Shown here piece by piece: positions 31,729 through 45,700 of a stretch of DNA of 64,000 nucleotides (the stretch's first letter is position 1; the number at the start of each line of letters is the position of its first letter). Source of the stretch: Pohlia nutans (Eukaryota; Streptophyta; Bryopsida; Bryales; Mniaceae). The translations under genes and the position numbers were made by a program. The notes below the pieces were generated by a model. That model saw only the letters and a program-made list of their open reading frames with translations, was not told the DNA's origin and did no database searches. The DNA is taken from contig CM040090.1 in assembly GCA_022496805.1 (NCBI GenBank), positions 10,658,001 through 10,722,000 on the forward strand. Direction: 5' to 3'.

Positions 31729-33091
31729 TCTTCATAGCTGCATCAGAATCTCCCACTTCGGGCCGGTAATTCAGGCCACATTTCATCATGTCTTGTTCGG
31801 TAATGGAATCCATGAGAAGAGCTTTAAGAGAAGAATCGACAGCATGGGACTTTTGTGCAGGTCAGGATGTGGAGAGCAGGTTTTCATAACTCACAAGACA
31901 AGCAGGTGGCCCTTCTGGTGTTTCTCAAGTTTCTTTGAGTATTATTCAGCAACTAAGATCCATGAATGTAAGAGCATCCCTAGTAGCACTCTGGATAGCC
32001 CTCTGGCTCTGGAAAAATGGATGTACATGGGTTGATCGACAATTTATTTGGTTTTAGGGTTCATTGTGTACAATAACCCAGTTCAGGGCCCTCAAAATGA
32101 CTCCCGCAAGTGTATCTTCTTTTCTTAATTGCACATCATGATCGCACAATCCATGTGTGATGACTTCCTTACTATTTTCAGAGTCTAATTCAGTGATGTT
32201 GGTGGTAAACTTGGAATCCTCTTGAAGAGGGGAAGTGTACAATTCTGGTTTCACAAGATTTTAACCTATCGGACTTGATATATCAAACTTCAAAGCACTT
32301 GCGTCATAAGGATTAACAGAAAAATAGAAAAAGTAGTCATAAAAATGATTTCAATGATCGTAGGTTAGGTTGTTATAGTTGTGACCATACTAGTCAAGTT
32401 GAAGAAGTCAGATAGATTCTATTAAAGTATAATGAGTGCAGGGTATTTGTCTAGATGAAATTTAAAGCAATTATTATAGGCCAAAGCCTTAATAATTCTG
32501 AGGGACAAGTTCAAAGGATTCCTTATTTATTTGCTGAAGGAAATAGTTTTTAGAAATGAATATTTTTGACACAATTCAATATCTACATCACTGTAACAAT
32601 ACACACTAAAGTCCATCTTGTTACCAACAACTCATCTACTGGTATTTGTACTATTGACGATTTCCCACCAACTCAACTTTTTGTACATTTGTCAAAATGG
32701 AAACGGTGTTGTCTACCTTCACTTCAGGTGGTCTCATACCTCTCACTTTGAATTGCATAAGAGATTCATACATGGTGATCAAAATCAGATTTGGCTCTAG
32801 TAGTACCCAAAGATCTCCCCAGAAGCTAAAATATTAGTGATAAAAAATAGTATCCTCTACCTTCTAACAAAGATTATGTTCAAAACAGTGGGCCGTTTCC
32901 AGAAATTCTGAATGATCCTTGTTACGAACATATTACATTGCTGTAAATTCCTATTGCTGCGGCAAGCACTCAATTTGAGCCTGGTTGATGTAACTTTCTG
33001 GATCAAGACCTTAGTATACAAAACAAAAGAAAGAATTCCTACTCTGAGCTGCTGCAACTTGCTCTTCCACACTCAAGTAGTACTCACATTT
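31729..33091. other. Convergent intergenic region (kinase 3' end / dehydrogenase 3' end)
   Basis: It holds the 3' UTRs of two convergent genes. TAAGAGCATCCCTAGTAGC near 31970 resembles the left end of a PIF/Harbinger MITE without a visible right end. No gene is supported. Confidence 0.4.
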
Positions 33092-36000
33092 TCATGACGC
33101 ATATGGGGATTGAATAGTGTCGGATAGGGCAGTTTCAATGCAATCTGCAGGCAGATCAACTAATTTGAGTGTCTCTTCCCAGACAAGATGAGCCTTCTCC
33201 ATATCCAGAGCCTGCTTAGCAATAGACCAAATCTTCAGGTCTGGGCCATAATATGGAGCCAAAGGGTAGCCAAGAGCCCGCAGGTGGCGGGCATGATCCT
33301 GAACCTGCTTGTCAGTGGCACAGAACAGAACACTCCGAGCACCTGCAACAAAACAGCAAAGCACCGTCACTACAGCCTACCCTCCATAATATGACGATAT
33401 TATTGTTTCAAGCAATACTAATGTGACACGTCATTTCTGTGACTAATCCATGCCTGCCACCTTGGAAGTTAGAGCTTCCCTAACATGTCATAACAGAGAG
33501 GGACAACTGTAGTGGCACAAAAGTATATAACCCTCTTCTAAAACAAAATTTAAGACTATTTTAAGAACTTTCAGACAGCATCATAAAAAAGAGAATCTTC
33601 CTCGTGATTAATGGGAAGGTCTTCCTATGGTCACAGTAATCATACAGAAGCTGCCTATGTAACATGGGGAGGTCTCTATAATTGTAGTAACCATAGGTAG
33701 ACCTCCCCATAAGAAATGTATTCCTGGTGTTGTCTAAAAGTTCCTGAAACAGTCTAAATTTACTGGAAACCTTATTCTATGCACAAGTCACAAATCCTAC
33801 GGTATCTTGCTGAATGGTGGAATGGGTTGCAAAAGGAGAAACTGCAAACGAATGAAGGTTCACCTTCTTCAGAATTGAAAAGGAAGAACAATTTCCCGTA
33901 TGCAAGCTGTATAACTTTGGGCAAGCTCCGTGCCTACACATCCACCAAAATAATTGAATGGTCTGATAAAACTCAAAAAAAATCATTAATCAATTAATTT
34001 GCTACTCAGGCCCAGTTCAAACCAAGCAGGACTACATCACTGCGATCTCATATCTTCTTTGCTACATGGTTCCACATTAAAAAGTTGCATCAGGTGCATT
34101 GATGAAGTGTGTTTGAAAATTGAGGACTCATAGGAGGGTGGTATTAAATTACTCAACCGGACAAAACACCCTGTGTAGTCCTCAATTATGTCATTTGAAC
34201 ATCATGAGAAGCTGAACGTACCACTTGAGTTTTCACTTCCCCAGGGTGCACAGAGATAACGTCAATTCCAGCTTCTTTTAATAACCGACGCTGCAGTAGG
34301 TTGGAAAACATAACCTGAACATACCACAGATATTATAAATTTGAAGTTACTGAAGAGTAGTTACAAAACAAATTATCCTGAGAAAAAGACAGATATATAC
34401 TAAGGCGTAGGTAGGTTTAGTAGTCTATTCAAACCAATCAAGGACATGGTGGACATCATAGCAAATAAGTACTCAGCACTCAGTCAAGGAATTTCAAACA
34501 ATGTAACATCTTCAAACATCGAATCTCTAAGATTTCCAGGCATTCAAGCACTGGAAGAGGATCATGTGCTCGTTATTCAAATGCTAGCTACCAACAAACT
34601 TGAAGCGACTTAAAGGAATCAAATCCTGCACACTTTCATTACAAGAGTAAATTCAGCTGAACATACCTGGGCAAGCTTGCTGGTTGAGTAAGCAGATGTG
34701 CTGCTAAACTTTCTCCCATTCACTTTCATGTTCAGATCTTTTGGGTCAATACTACCCAAATGATGCATCTGCAAAATACAACAGTTGTGAAGTTCCGATG
34801 CGGACAGCATTTTGATGAGAAAATTGTATAGACGATTGTGTAAATATCAATTACTCCAAGAAAAGAAGACATTAAATGTGTTTGCTAAAATATGAGATCA
34901 GACTTAGATTGTCTCCCTGTGATGGGTGTCTAAAAATGCATCCTGATTCTTTCAACGCATCAATATTCAAATCAATGGGAGGGAGATCCCATAAACAGGT
35001 GCACTCAACCGAAAGCTGTACAACAGGTACAATAGGTAGAAGGTTAACAGCATGTGGGGAAGCTTACAATCGAGTTCACCATCACAACTCGTGAAGGAGC
35101 TCCACGGGCTAAAGATGGCAAAAGCAGCACCGTCAAAAGGGCTGGAGCGAGATGGTTCACTTGCATGTGCTGCTCACAGCCATCCTTTGAAAACTTCTGC
35201 GATTCTATGAGCATGCACAAAGAAGATCAAATGAACATACTGGAAAAAATAAGGATAAATAACGTAATTGAACTCTGTTTGACAATTGAGAACTAACTCA
35301 TACAAAGCAGTATCACCAGCTCTTTCTCATCCACGATCCTCTGAATATAAACATTCAAATGGATTATTACCCCTTGACATTGTAAGTCAGATTTGGCACT
35401 GGCAAATCAGTCAACACCGAAATAACTCGAATGTGTAAATACCAGTCATACAGAATATTCCAGCGTTGTTGATCAACAAATTGAGCGGCAGCTTTCGAGC
35501 CTCCCAAGTTTCAGCAAGCTTCCGAACAGAGTCAAAGGACAGGCAGTCCAGCTCCAGAACCTACACTTCAGAGCAGCACAAACTGATAGGAATGAGAAGA
35601 CAGAAATCTCACACACCTAACTTAGAAAGAGTAATTCCGGAACGCATAAATGCAGTGAATGACATTCAAACAGCCCTGCCATAAGTAACACCAATTTTGT
35701 TAAAGGTGCAAACACAATGTGCACTTTTGTATAAACAAAATTGCAACAAAAGAGTTCATGATCACCACTCCCCTTCAATTCATAACATACTTAAAAATAT
35801 TGCATGATAATAGAATTGGTGATTGCCAACCCTATGAAATATACAGCTCAAATTCATAATCATGTGCACTTTTCACATTGTGTGTGAATATAATATGAAA
35901 GCGGAGTCGCTACCTCACAACGAAGGGGCGGCTTGCCAGCAAGTACAGTGGCCTGCCATTGAGAAATGAGGTCCTTGGCAGCCTCGGTATTGCGGACGGC

Positions 36001-36393
36001 AAAGACGACGTGGGCGCCAGAGAATGCCAAAGCTCTGCAAACCAAGCAAGGAGCTGAGCAGACAAACCAATGCGGGAAACGGGTGATTTTACACATCAGC
36101 CCCAGATGAAAGGTGGGGAAATTTGAACAGTCGTTTTTAAAAGAATGTGTAGGAGGAGCATCTACAAAAACCAGTTGAGGTAATTGTGAAAAATCGGGGT
36201 GAAGGGATGACGGGTACCGGGCAGTGTGAAGGCCAATGCCGGAGGTGGCGCCCGTGATCATGACCGTGAGGTGAGACAAAGGGGGAAGAGGCAGGCGCGG
36301 GGGCACATGACGAGCCGAAAAGCGTTGCGATAGAGTGTCCCATGCGACTAGAAGCAAGCCGACGATCCAGTTGGTCCACGAAAGGCCCGCCAT
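33092..36393 (-). CDS. Membrane-anchored short-chain dehydrogenase/reductase
   Basis: An NAD(P)(H)-dependent oxidoreductase of the SDR superfamily, close in layout to plant DHRSX/retinol-dehydrogenase-like proteins of about 360 residues. Exons (5' to 3' on the minus strand): 36393-36218, 36034-35914, 35560-35443, 35204-35068, 34768-34667, 34314-34222, 33933-33864, 33342-33092, total 1068 nt, 355 residues. The N-terminus has a hydrophobic segment (WTNWIVGLLLVAW, about 7-19) that could anchor it. The cofactor motif TGATSGIG is at 47-54, then LELDCLSFDSV, LLINNAGIF, the serine region VVMVNS, and the active site YSTSK with Tyr about 211 and Lys about 215. HPGEVKTQV follows. The start ATG (context GCCATGG) is the only ATG in the first exon frame that fits. 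Substrate unknown. Confidence 0.92.
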
Positions 36394-36578
36394 GGCAACA
36401 AAGCGAGAAGGCGACAGGAAAATTCTAGCAATGTAGCACTGCGAAAGAACTCTCTGCAGCCCGAGAACCAAATGCAGAACAAGAGAGCTGTCCTTAGAAC
36501 CATGACCCCAACCTGCAACCCTAATGACACACTCGAGCTGAATCCGGAACCATCCTGAGAATTACTGCTACAATCGCA

Positions 36579-36590
36579 ACCCTAAACCCA
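36579..36590 (-). promoter_or_regulatory. Telo-box-like motif upstream of the dehydrogenase
   Basis: AACCCTAAACCC on the plus strand lies about 190 bp upstream of the minus-strand ATG. This is the same class of motif as seen near three other gene starts here. Confidence 0.35.
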
Positions 36591-37383
36591 CAACCATGAC
36601 TGACGGAAATCCAGGGGACGGAAACAAACCAGACACGAAAGCTCGCCATATCTCACGGAAGCTGTGCACGCAAACGAGGGCATCAGTGTAAGATTCAGAC
36701 AACTGAAGTGCGGATGCAGGAAAACCGGGTGGAGATTAGGGTAAGGGGGACTAACCAGGAGTGGAAGCACCAGAACAAGCGAGAAGAAGAATGCAGTAGG
36801 AGTTGCCGAGTAGTGCTCAGTTACAAAAAGTGAAAAGAGCAGAGCTGAAAGACAAATGCACCATTGATCGCGACGAGGAACTGAGCATCAGGTGCGAGAA
36901 GTGGCATTCAACTGGCTTCGAAACAGGGACTTTACTCATGACTGCAGCAACCATGTGTTCAGCACGTGTAACAGCAGATCGCTTAACTCCTAAAAGACAA
37001 AGAAGCCCAAAATGGGTCTCATGTTTTTTTATAGCAGTTTTGAGTGGTACTATGGATGTACAAAATTTGGTTCTATCCGAGTTCTCGTTTTCACAACATG
37101 ATCGATTGAATTTGTCATTTTAAACTACGAATCCTTGGTCCTTAGGGGTTCAGCGGATCGATCAGACTGGCAACAGGATGCAGCTGTTTCGCAACTAATA
37201 AGTAACTTGAGGCTCACAGACTACAGGCATGGAGGAGAAGAAGCTTACACGCAAATTCTCTGGCTGGCAGGGAAGAGGAGCGTTGATCCCGGGCACAAGC
37301 CAAATTGAATGAGGCAACCAGGCTGAGCCCGTTGCTCCGCCTGCTGCATGTTACCGTCCCTTGCTAGGAGCTTCATGAGGTTC
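36591..37383. other. 5' flank of the dehydrogenase gene
   Basis: Moderately GC-rich to about 37000, probably promoter and leader of the minus-strand gene. Short frames on both strands show no family resemblance. Confidence 0.4.
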
Positions 37384-37386
37384 TTA

Positions 37387-37859
37387 GAGCATCTCCAACC
37401 ATGCACGCTAAAAAGCGACTCGCTAAAATTACTTGTCTCTAAAGAGCCCTTCAACTTAAATTCCCCACCCTCAAATGTTCATCAAACATCATAAGTGTAC
37501 ATTAAATAGTCAATGAACCAATCACAAATAGAATGTCGGATATACATCATAAAAGTTGGGCCAAAGTATTTTGGTGCCATTTTGTGGCTGCACACAGATT
37601 ATTTCAATGCCATTTTATCCATACAAGGTTCGTATGGAGGTTGGCACTAGATTAACTTAATTGCATTTCAATGCACCATCATGGCACTAGGTTTACATGC
37701 CTTGAAGTTCCTGATGTAGCCAACTAAACTTAGATTTGAAGTGTCATTTATCACACACGCTAGGATAGATGGTCAAGAGGCTTTGTCAAAGGGCCCTTAG
37801 CATTTTTCATCTGCTGTTGGAGTTTGTAAAATCCTCGGCGAGCCTCATTGGAGATGCTT
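37387..37859. mobile_element. Tourist/PIF-Harbinger-like MITE (GAGCATCTCCAA)
   Basis: 473 bp between direct TTA copies (37384-37386, 37860-37862). The termini GAGCATCTCCAA and TTGGAGATGCTT match except for the outermost base. Its right TTA is also the first three bases of a TTAA that starts the next element. Confidence 0.8.
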
Positions 37860-38472
37860 TTAACCCTTTAGTGCCCATGTCACTTTTCCACAAAATACTT
37901 TTTCAGTCAGAAGGTGCTTCTGGATGGTGGCATTTTCACACAAACGGATTGCTTAAAAAAGAATCCAACCGTGCTAAATTGAGCGTACTTCAATTTTATG
38001 CATTCAATTATAAACTCACGTAAATCCAACAGTTCATTTGCAAGATCATGTCTCGCATTCGTAGTCATACTTGCACTATCATTGAGAGTGTATACAAACC
38101 TCTCTATTGAACTTCATTCCGAGATCTTTATAATTATTTTTTAACTTGGATGTGAGTCGCATCTTCAATACCTTCTCCGAACAATTTTCTATCCTTCCAA
38201 TAATTACTCAAATTTTCAAAGAATTTCAAAGTCCACACTAGAGGTACACGTACGATTTTTGTAATTAATTTATACGTAAAAATATGAAAGGAGATGGTAC
38301 ATTAATCAATATTAGAATACTTACACTAATGCAACATGAACAAGAAAACACAATCCAAAAAAATAAAATGAGATAACAAACTTCCAAACACAAGAAATAT
38401 TGCATAGTACATGTGTTGTATTTATAAATATTTGTTGCATTTTGGTGTTTTATACATAAGTATTTTGAAAGC
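37860..38472. mobile_element. TTAA-flanked element remnant, relative of 16504-17320
   Basis: TTAA (37860-37863) is followed by CCCTTTAGTGCCC, a piggyBac-like left terminus. About 38290-38400 is homologous, inverted, to about 16745-16880. The expected right terminus (GGGTTAA type) is not seen before the next element begins at 38473, so this copy seems truncated or overrun. Confidence 0.5.
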
Positions 38473-39049
38473 TTAACCCCTAACTGCCCAAGCAGGCGTT
38501 TTTGGCCTGATGTACAGATTTCATCCGTATTTTCTCATCCGTCATGCAATTTTTGTCGTGTGATTTTTTTACTGAATTTTTTATGGGAAGTTAGCTTCAT
38601 GTATGTGTGATTCCATCGAAAAGGAAATAATTTTTGGAAAAATTATGCCTCATTTTGTATTGTAGTGTTTCACCGAAAATCTTGAAGATTTTGGTCTAAA
38701 AGTGTTCTTGAAAAAAAAAACTATTAAAATCAAGCATCCAAAAAATCTCCAAAAATCACTACACCTAAAGTACTACATTATAACCCATCACAACAAGTTT
38801 CATCCACATATTGCCAATATCTTATTCGTAATTGAATTACAAAATACTTTTTTATTTTATGTTTCAAAATTTATAAAAAAAGATTAGTGATAGCAGTCAC
38901 AGATTTAACCGTATAGATAGAATCTAAAATTAAAAATGTATAACTTTTATTCATACATCAAATTCTAAATATTCATATTAATTGCATTTTATAATGCATC
39001 TTTGCAAAACTGCCTAAATTGGACATAGATGAGGACGTTTAGGGGTTAA
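38473..39049. mobile_element. TTAA-flanked element, piggyBac-like (CCCCTAA)
   Basis: 577 bp with TTAA at both ends (38473-38476, 39046-39049). Left terminus CCCCTAACTG, right ACGTTTAGGGG, an inverted repeat of about 8 bp with the ACGT word shared with other members. Non-coding and AT-rich inside. Confidence 0.65.
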
Positions 39050-41029
39050 CATTTCCAAATCAAAAGGTATCTTTTTTATAAGATACACATCGCAGACCCC
39101 TCTTCCGTTCTTTAGATCACTGAGTTCTATTCACAAGAGATGTGGAGCCTATCAAAAAAGCACCAAGCAATGACCATATATTGGTCTCCTAGGCAGTAAA
39201 GAATTAAGTCGTTTGTGGACCACACTCTTAACTCCATGTAGTATTGTGCATGGCCGACCTTATAATATTGTAAAAATGGAATAACTATGCTCATCCAAAT
39301 CTTGCTTCACCACTTCTAAAGTCAATATCTCTAATGAAATCCCTTATTTGCAAATATGGGATGTTATTCTCTAATATAATTTAGCATTATTTGGATGTGA
39401 GCATTGCGTGGGCTAAAGAACTTTATATTATTAGACGTGGGCTTAATAATTCATTAATCCATAAAGGGCCAAGAAGTTTGAATTGGGTCTCAAGATGCAA
39501 AAAGAATCAGGCGAGCTTTCCAGTTTAATTGGAAAACTTAATTATAGAGATGAAGAGATGCCACTAGTACAATAATTATATACAAATGGCAAGAGAGTAA
39601 ATTTCAGAACATGAATTGAGCATCAAAAATTTCAAACATGCACTTTATTTACATGGCCTTGAAAAAAGACTAAAGTTTCTATGATTAGAAAGATTTTGAG
39701 GTCTCCGAGAGGCTGTGAATGTAACCAACACCTTTATGCACATAAATAAATATTTAAAAAATCGAGAAATCAATGAAATAATTTTAATATAATTTTTTAT
39801 TTTATTACAAAAAAAAAATCCATATCAAACGTGGCTAAATTTTGGCTATGTCAAATTTTATTTATTTTAAGATTTATGTTTATATTATTTATTTATTTAT
39901 ATATATTTATATATTTTTTGCATGCAATCTTTGGCCAAATTCTTGACCTTTTGAATGCCTCAAAACGTTTGTAATGCTATCTTGTTCATTTTTTAATGAA
40001 TAGTTTGGAAGCTTCTAAAAACATGGAGTATACGAATTGGAGAAAAAAAATCTCTTCAATATTTGTCAATCTCATACTGCATCAATGGTATGTTTAGTGT
40101 ATCCTTTGAAGTGTGCTCTAAAATCACACATGTGAATACTTTGAAATCATACACATAAATATATTAGTATCATGTAAATAAAGAAATTTTGAACTTTGAT
40201 GCATGAAACATCAACTTTCATAACATCAGGTATAAAATTAAAAAAAGTCCTAACATCATTGCAAAAAAAAATATCGTTCTTTGTAGTATCAATGATGTGT
40301 ACACAAGGTTAGAACATAACACATCATAAAGTTAAAACAACATACATTAGCTTTTAAAGAGGCACATAACATGTCAAATACATCCAAAACTTCATAAGCC
40401 CCTTTCTATGAGTTTATGAGGTTTGTTTCTCCAACAATCCAAATAGCACTTTCTAACTTCTTCATCAACGTTTACAAATGGACTTCAAAGATGTACAGAT
40501 GATATTACTAGTTCTTGAGGTACCGATGGAGTACTTTGTGCATCATCAAAATGATCCATGAAATTTGGCTAAAAGTACAAAAGAAAAGATCCTATTTTTC
40601 AACGCACTAGTGGTAGGTTATGTTTTTTTTTTAAAAACTTTCCAATATTGCCACATTAAAAAACACCGTTAAAGGATTACAACTTAATTCACACGTGGAC
40701 TACAAGCTAATATGTCATTTCTCATTCCCAAGAGTTTGGAAAAGTGTGAACTATGAAATGTAGACGTTTGTCCTATATGATGTTCCGCACTTACCTCCTC
40801 CGACATAGTAAGAAGTGGAATTCTCTGTCTTCATAGTCGAACGATTCATAATAAAGCACACCGATCTAATGTTTCCAATTCCGCCCTCGAATTGTAGTGG
40901 TGTACATTTGAAACCAAAAATGTTTACCGTCGGCACATTTGGAAACATGGTGGTAGTTGTACCTTAAATGCGGAGAGGGAGAAAGAGTCACGGTCGGTGC
41001 CGGTTGAACAATAATGGTATACGGGTTCC
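39050..41029. other. AT-rich intergenic region
   Basis: Nothing recognisable: no coding signal and no clear terminal-repeat pair. Base composition becomes GC-rich from about 40980. Confidence 0.45.
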
Positions 41030-41262
41030 AGGCGTCCGTCCTACGGACGGATGAAGAACGCGATGATCAGAGTGGACGGCCAACGAACGGAAGGGCGACC
41101 CCCACTGACGAAGACCGACGATGCCCAGTGACGAACAGCGACGAAAGGGGACGATGCCCATGGACGAAGAGCATGACGATGGGGGACGACGCTGACGACG
41201 AAAGAAGCCGATCGTCGTCTTTGGTGACGGAGGCAAGCCCGGCGTCGTCATCGTCATGCCGC
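41030..41262. repeat. GACGAA/GACGATG-rich low-complexity region
   Basis: Degenerate repeats of GACGAA, GACGATG and GACGGA create overlapping open frames on both strands. It precedes the presumed leader of the ArfGAP gene, much as the GATGAATG region precedes the RopGEF leader. Confidence 0.5.
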
Positions 41263-42758
41263 AGAGACCGAGCGAGGGAGGGCTGCCGGTGCAACACACG
41301 GCGAAGCAGCAGCGGAAGCAAGTCTTCACAGTCTTCCTCTTGTTCCTCGTACCTCGTCTTGCTCATCGCGATGGTGCATTTGTCGTTGTGGCGCAGCCCG
41401 AGCTTCGGCAGCACCAGCTCTGCCCCTATCTTTTCCATCATCTTCTGAGCACCACTCGGCAACTCCCGCTGCATCCTCTTTCTTTCATTCCATTCCGTTC
41501 CCTGCTCATCTTCTTCTTCTCGTTCGTTGCTTTTGCTGCGGCTTCTCCTTTCATCAGCACCTCAGTTTCATGGCGCTTCCACTCCTGGTTCGTCCCCCTT
41601 GCCCTAATCTCCCCCCTTGGCTTCTCCCGCTTTTCCTGGATCCGCACTTCCCTTGTCTCACCCTGCAATGTAGATCTTACACTGACGCTCTCGTTTGCGT
41701 GCACAGCTTCCCTAAGTTTCACTCCACGTCGTTGCCATGACGAGCTTTCATGCCTGGTTTGTCTCCACCCCCTGGATCTGCCTTTGACGTGGTTTTAGGG
41801 TTTTTGTGGAACGTCGATATACCGTTAAGCGTGCCGTTTTGCTTGCAATTCTGCTCGTTCCGGGAATGAGTGAGGTGGGAGTGGAGTCGCATACCCGAGG
41901 ACGTTCTTTTGGCTTAAGATTCTACTGAATAGGCATTTTTGAAGTATACCCGGTTCTGAACTCCATGATCCATGTGGCTGGGCTCTCTGAATCGATGTGA
42001 AGCGCCATTTGTAATTGGAATTGGGGTCATTCTTTCATGGGCAATGAGCGGCTTGCATGTCTCTATGTACGAGAGTGTGTGTGCAGACGACCTCTCTCTT
42101 TGATTACAGTCCTGGAACTGGGATATTGAAGGAAACCTCTCTGTAGGTTCAGCTCAACGTTCAAAGTGTGAAGCACTCACTAGTTATTGTGTTTTCTGCA
42201 GGACCTAGTTGTATGAACCGGATTTATATTTCCTCAGACGGAGTAGGTGTGGCGAAATATTTTCTTTGTTTTGAAAAAGATTTATGGCGAGGTTTCCTTT
42301 GGATCACGTACACATTTTCTTTTAATTTTCTGTTATCCCCTTGTGACTATCAATAGATATGCATGGAAATTAGGGAATGACATGAATGCCTTCAGTGAAT
42401 TCCTTTTTTGGGAAGGAACACTTCATGAATGTTCTTACGACTTAGCTGTAAACCGAGTAGGAGATGCGCAGTATGTTGGATAGGATTATTTTTTTCTGTA
42501 AAATGCCGTCTTAAAGGATATTTCAGGAGTGTTTGACATAGGAATATTCGACATCTAATGTAGCGCATGTCTTTTATTTTGAGTTTTTTAATAGTGAACA
42601 GATGATTTTAATTACAAACGCATGTTTATCTGAATTTAGTGACTTACAATTTATTTATAGCATGTTCTACCGGTTTAGGGCATTTGAAGAGGTTAATATG
42701 TGGTTAGTGAACATCTTGTGACAACAGTTTGCAGTTGTTTTTGCAGCATCTTGGCAAA
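41263..42758 (+). other. Probable promoter, leader and 5' UTR intron of the ArfGAP gene
   Basis: Pyrimidine-rich genic composition runs from about 41440. An acceptor (TTTTTGCAG) ends at 42746, 12 bases before the ArfGAP ATG, indicating an upstream non-coding exon. Several candidate donors exist and none can be chosen. Confidence 0.45.
41796..41803 (-). promoter_or_regulatory. Telo-box-like motif (TAGGGTTT)
   Basis: TAGGGTTT lies in the probable leader region of the ArfGAP gene, about 960 bp upstream of the ATG because a leader intron intervenes. Confidence 0.3.
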
Positions 42759-45700
42759 ATGAATAGCCGGGTGAGAGAAGATGAGAAACATGAGATGATT
42801 ATTAGGAAGCTGCTTAAGAACACTGAAAATAAGCGATGCATCAATTGCGGCAGCCTGGTTAGTCTTGCAGCCCATACTCACATTTCGGATTCTAAAATAT
42901 GGTAGTTTTCATGATTGTCATAGTATTACGGTAGTCTCTTGTTTTGACTTTTTGTCTCTCAATCATGGCATTAGAAATCAATATTTCTGGTCTGTTTCGA
43001 AACGCGTCAAACTTGGTCATCAGATTGACTTGCTGTCTAATATAATTTCCTTTGTTTGGCAGGGTCCACAATATGTCTGTACAAATTTCTCTATATTCGT
43101 ATGCACATATTGCAGCGGAGCGCAGTGAGTGCCGCTTGCTTTCTATCTTCAGCAATCTATCTTTGTGATGTCATACACAGGGTCTTGGTGCACTTGTGAA
43201 GTTTGCTAGTAGCATGTGAATTCTAGTTTTGTGCTGGTTATGAGATCTTGAGTTTGTGCTACTCACTAGGTGTTATTGCTTGTTTATTTCATATTCTTAT
43301 ATTTACTCTCTACTCATGGATTCTTTCATCATCAGTTGGGGATGTTTGTATCAGAGTAGTAAGAATGTCTCATAATGCTGAATGTCCTTGCAGTCGGGAG
43401 TTTTCTCACCGAATCAAGTCAATTTCTATGGCTAAGTTTACTCCTGGAGAAGTTGCAAACTTACAGTCTGGAGGAAATGGGGTACTGTGCTTCACACTTA
43501 AGCGAGTAGTTGGGTGTCTTCTGTACTTCAGTTGCCATGGTTTGCAGTTCCGATGTTGAAATATTTTGTAATAAACGCAACTGAAACTAGAAACTAGAAA
43601 GTTTAATCGCTGACATGAGAGATGTTTCGGGAAGTTATGTCGACTTCTTTTTGCGTATTGGAGTAGCCTTCACAGATTTAGACTCATGCAATACTTGCTC
43701 TTGCAGCGAGCTCGAGAGATTTATTTCAAGGAGTTGGACCTTGTGCGTAATCCACTTCCTGATAGTAGGTAGGTTTCCAGCCCCACTGAAGATGCTTTCC
43801 AATATCTTGACATTCACTTCTGGAATTTGTTTGATACCCAGTGCTGGAATGAACAATGTTATTTGGAATGCAGTGACTCCATAAAATTGCGAAATTTCAT
43901 CAACCATGTTTATGTTGAGCGACGCTACACTGGGGAGCGACCAGCACCTACAAGAAGTCAAGAAGTGAGTGTGTTGCTGGTGCCTTACTATAATGTTAGC
44001 TACAATGCCTTCCCCTATAGATCCCATCTCATACCTACTCGATGCTATTGGTGTTGTTTGAAGCTTCTGGAAGCTTCATGTGTTTCACAATGATTTATTC
44101 ATGCTTTCATCTTATGTCTTTATTATACTTTTTTCTGTTATGCAGGGAGGTCGAGATGATAATGACTACCGGCGTCCAGAAATGCGAAAGCCTGGCCTTC
44201 AGAGTCCATCAAGAGATGATCAAATGAGCGACAGGCGTCCGAATGATCGCTTCAACGACCGGGCTCGCAAGTCTGATGTTGGGGGTTACCAGAATGAAAA
44301 GCGCAGTCCTAATCGGTTTGAACCAGATAGGCCACCTCGTAAGAGTTATGATGATCGTGAAGGCCGACGTGATGAGAAGGCAATTCCTGAAGCTACTCGT
44401 GACAGAGCAAAACCACCTGTTAGGCCTTTCAGTTTTCGAAACTCTGAAGATGATGGTCCACCCATCCGGTCTGTGAAGGAGATCCTTGGGGACGATGTTC
44501 CCTCCTTACGAGTTGATCTGAATGGCCGCTCATTTCCGGGAAGAATACCTGCTCCGGTGAGAACTACGAAGATCACATTTGTTACCATGTTTCATTTCAT
44601 CAACCGTTAGTTGGAAGCTCTCTTGCGGTTAAGAAAAAAGCTCTTTTAAATTGTTCTGATAGCCACCGTTTTTTTCCAGGTTGGCTTGCAAAAGGATGGA
44701 CGATCACAGAGCCTTGATCATTTGGGTAATGGGGAAGCAACAGCTGCAGCTCCTGCTGTGAAACGTGTTAGTTCAGAGAGTATGATTAGTTTGATAGATT
44801 TCGGTGCCGATCCTGAGCCTGTTGTGGCATCTGCCCCGGTATCAGATCCTTTTGCACCTCCTTCTGCAACTACGCAGGCTTCAGACCCATTTGCTCCTGC
44901 TACTGCCCCTGCCCCTGCCCCCGCTCCTGCTCCTGCAAGTACTTCCGTTTTAGACCTATTTGGTTCAGACCCCTTTGCAGTCACTACAGTATCAAAGCCT
45001 GCAGCTGACCCGTTTGCCCCTGTTACAACATTGAAGCAGGCTCCTGATCCCTTTGGTTTTGGAGGCCAAGGCACTGCTGGTGGATCTGGGACTCCTAGCT
45101 GGGCCACGTTTGATTTTACTGGTAATCCGGCCCCTCCAGAGGGTTATCCTGGTGCTCCACCAGCTAGCACAGCTACAAACAGCGTGACAGCACAGTTTTC
45201 TGGAGGAGCTGCTTGGGACACAAGTTCAAGCGCAGGAGGTGGTGGATGGTCAGCATTTGGTTTGCAATCCGCAGCTCCTCCTGCGTTAGTTCCATCTACA
45301 GCTCCTGCCCCAGTTGCAGCATCATCAAACCAGGTCAGATATGTTCAATCCTTGTCTTCTTTTCATTGTCTATTGCCATCTCTTTAGGTTTGTACTTGTG
45401 GATCCTCTGCACTTTTCTGCTGCAGGAAAAGTTTTCATGCCGATTCTTTTATTAAAAGTGCTGTGGTGTCTAAATGGTTTAGTTATAGTAATGCCCAGCT
45501 GTCCTGTTCTGGGCTAGAAGTAGTGTCTAGTATGTTCAGGTCCATGACCACTGTTGGTTATACAATCTTTATTAATAATGATTAATTGTCCTGGTTTGAA
45601 ACCAGCAGTTCAACATGTTTTCATCAATTGAAGGTCAAACCAATGTTACACAGTCATCGATGCAAATGCAAATGGGGTTTCCACCTCAACCGAGTCCTGC

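Noticed and set aside
35295..35338. Small exon between dehydrogenase exons 3 and 4
   Set aside because: Every splice combination puts a stop in frame. Direct joining of 35443 to 35204 restores the expected NNAG...QKFS region without it.
41014..41798. Overlapping open frames on both strands before the ArfGAP gene
   Set aside because: They come from GACGAA low-complexity DNA and a Pro/Ser/Phe-rich leader. No domain or conserved pattern is visible and no splice path joins them in frame to the ArfGAP.
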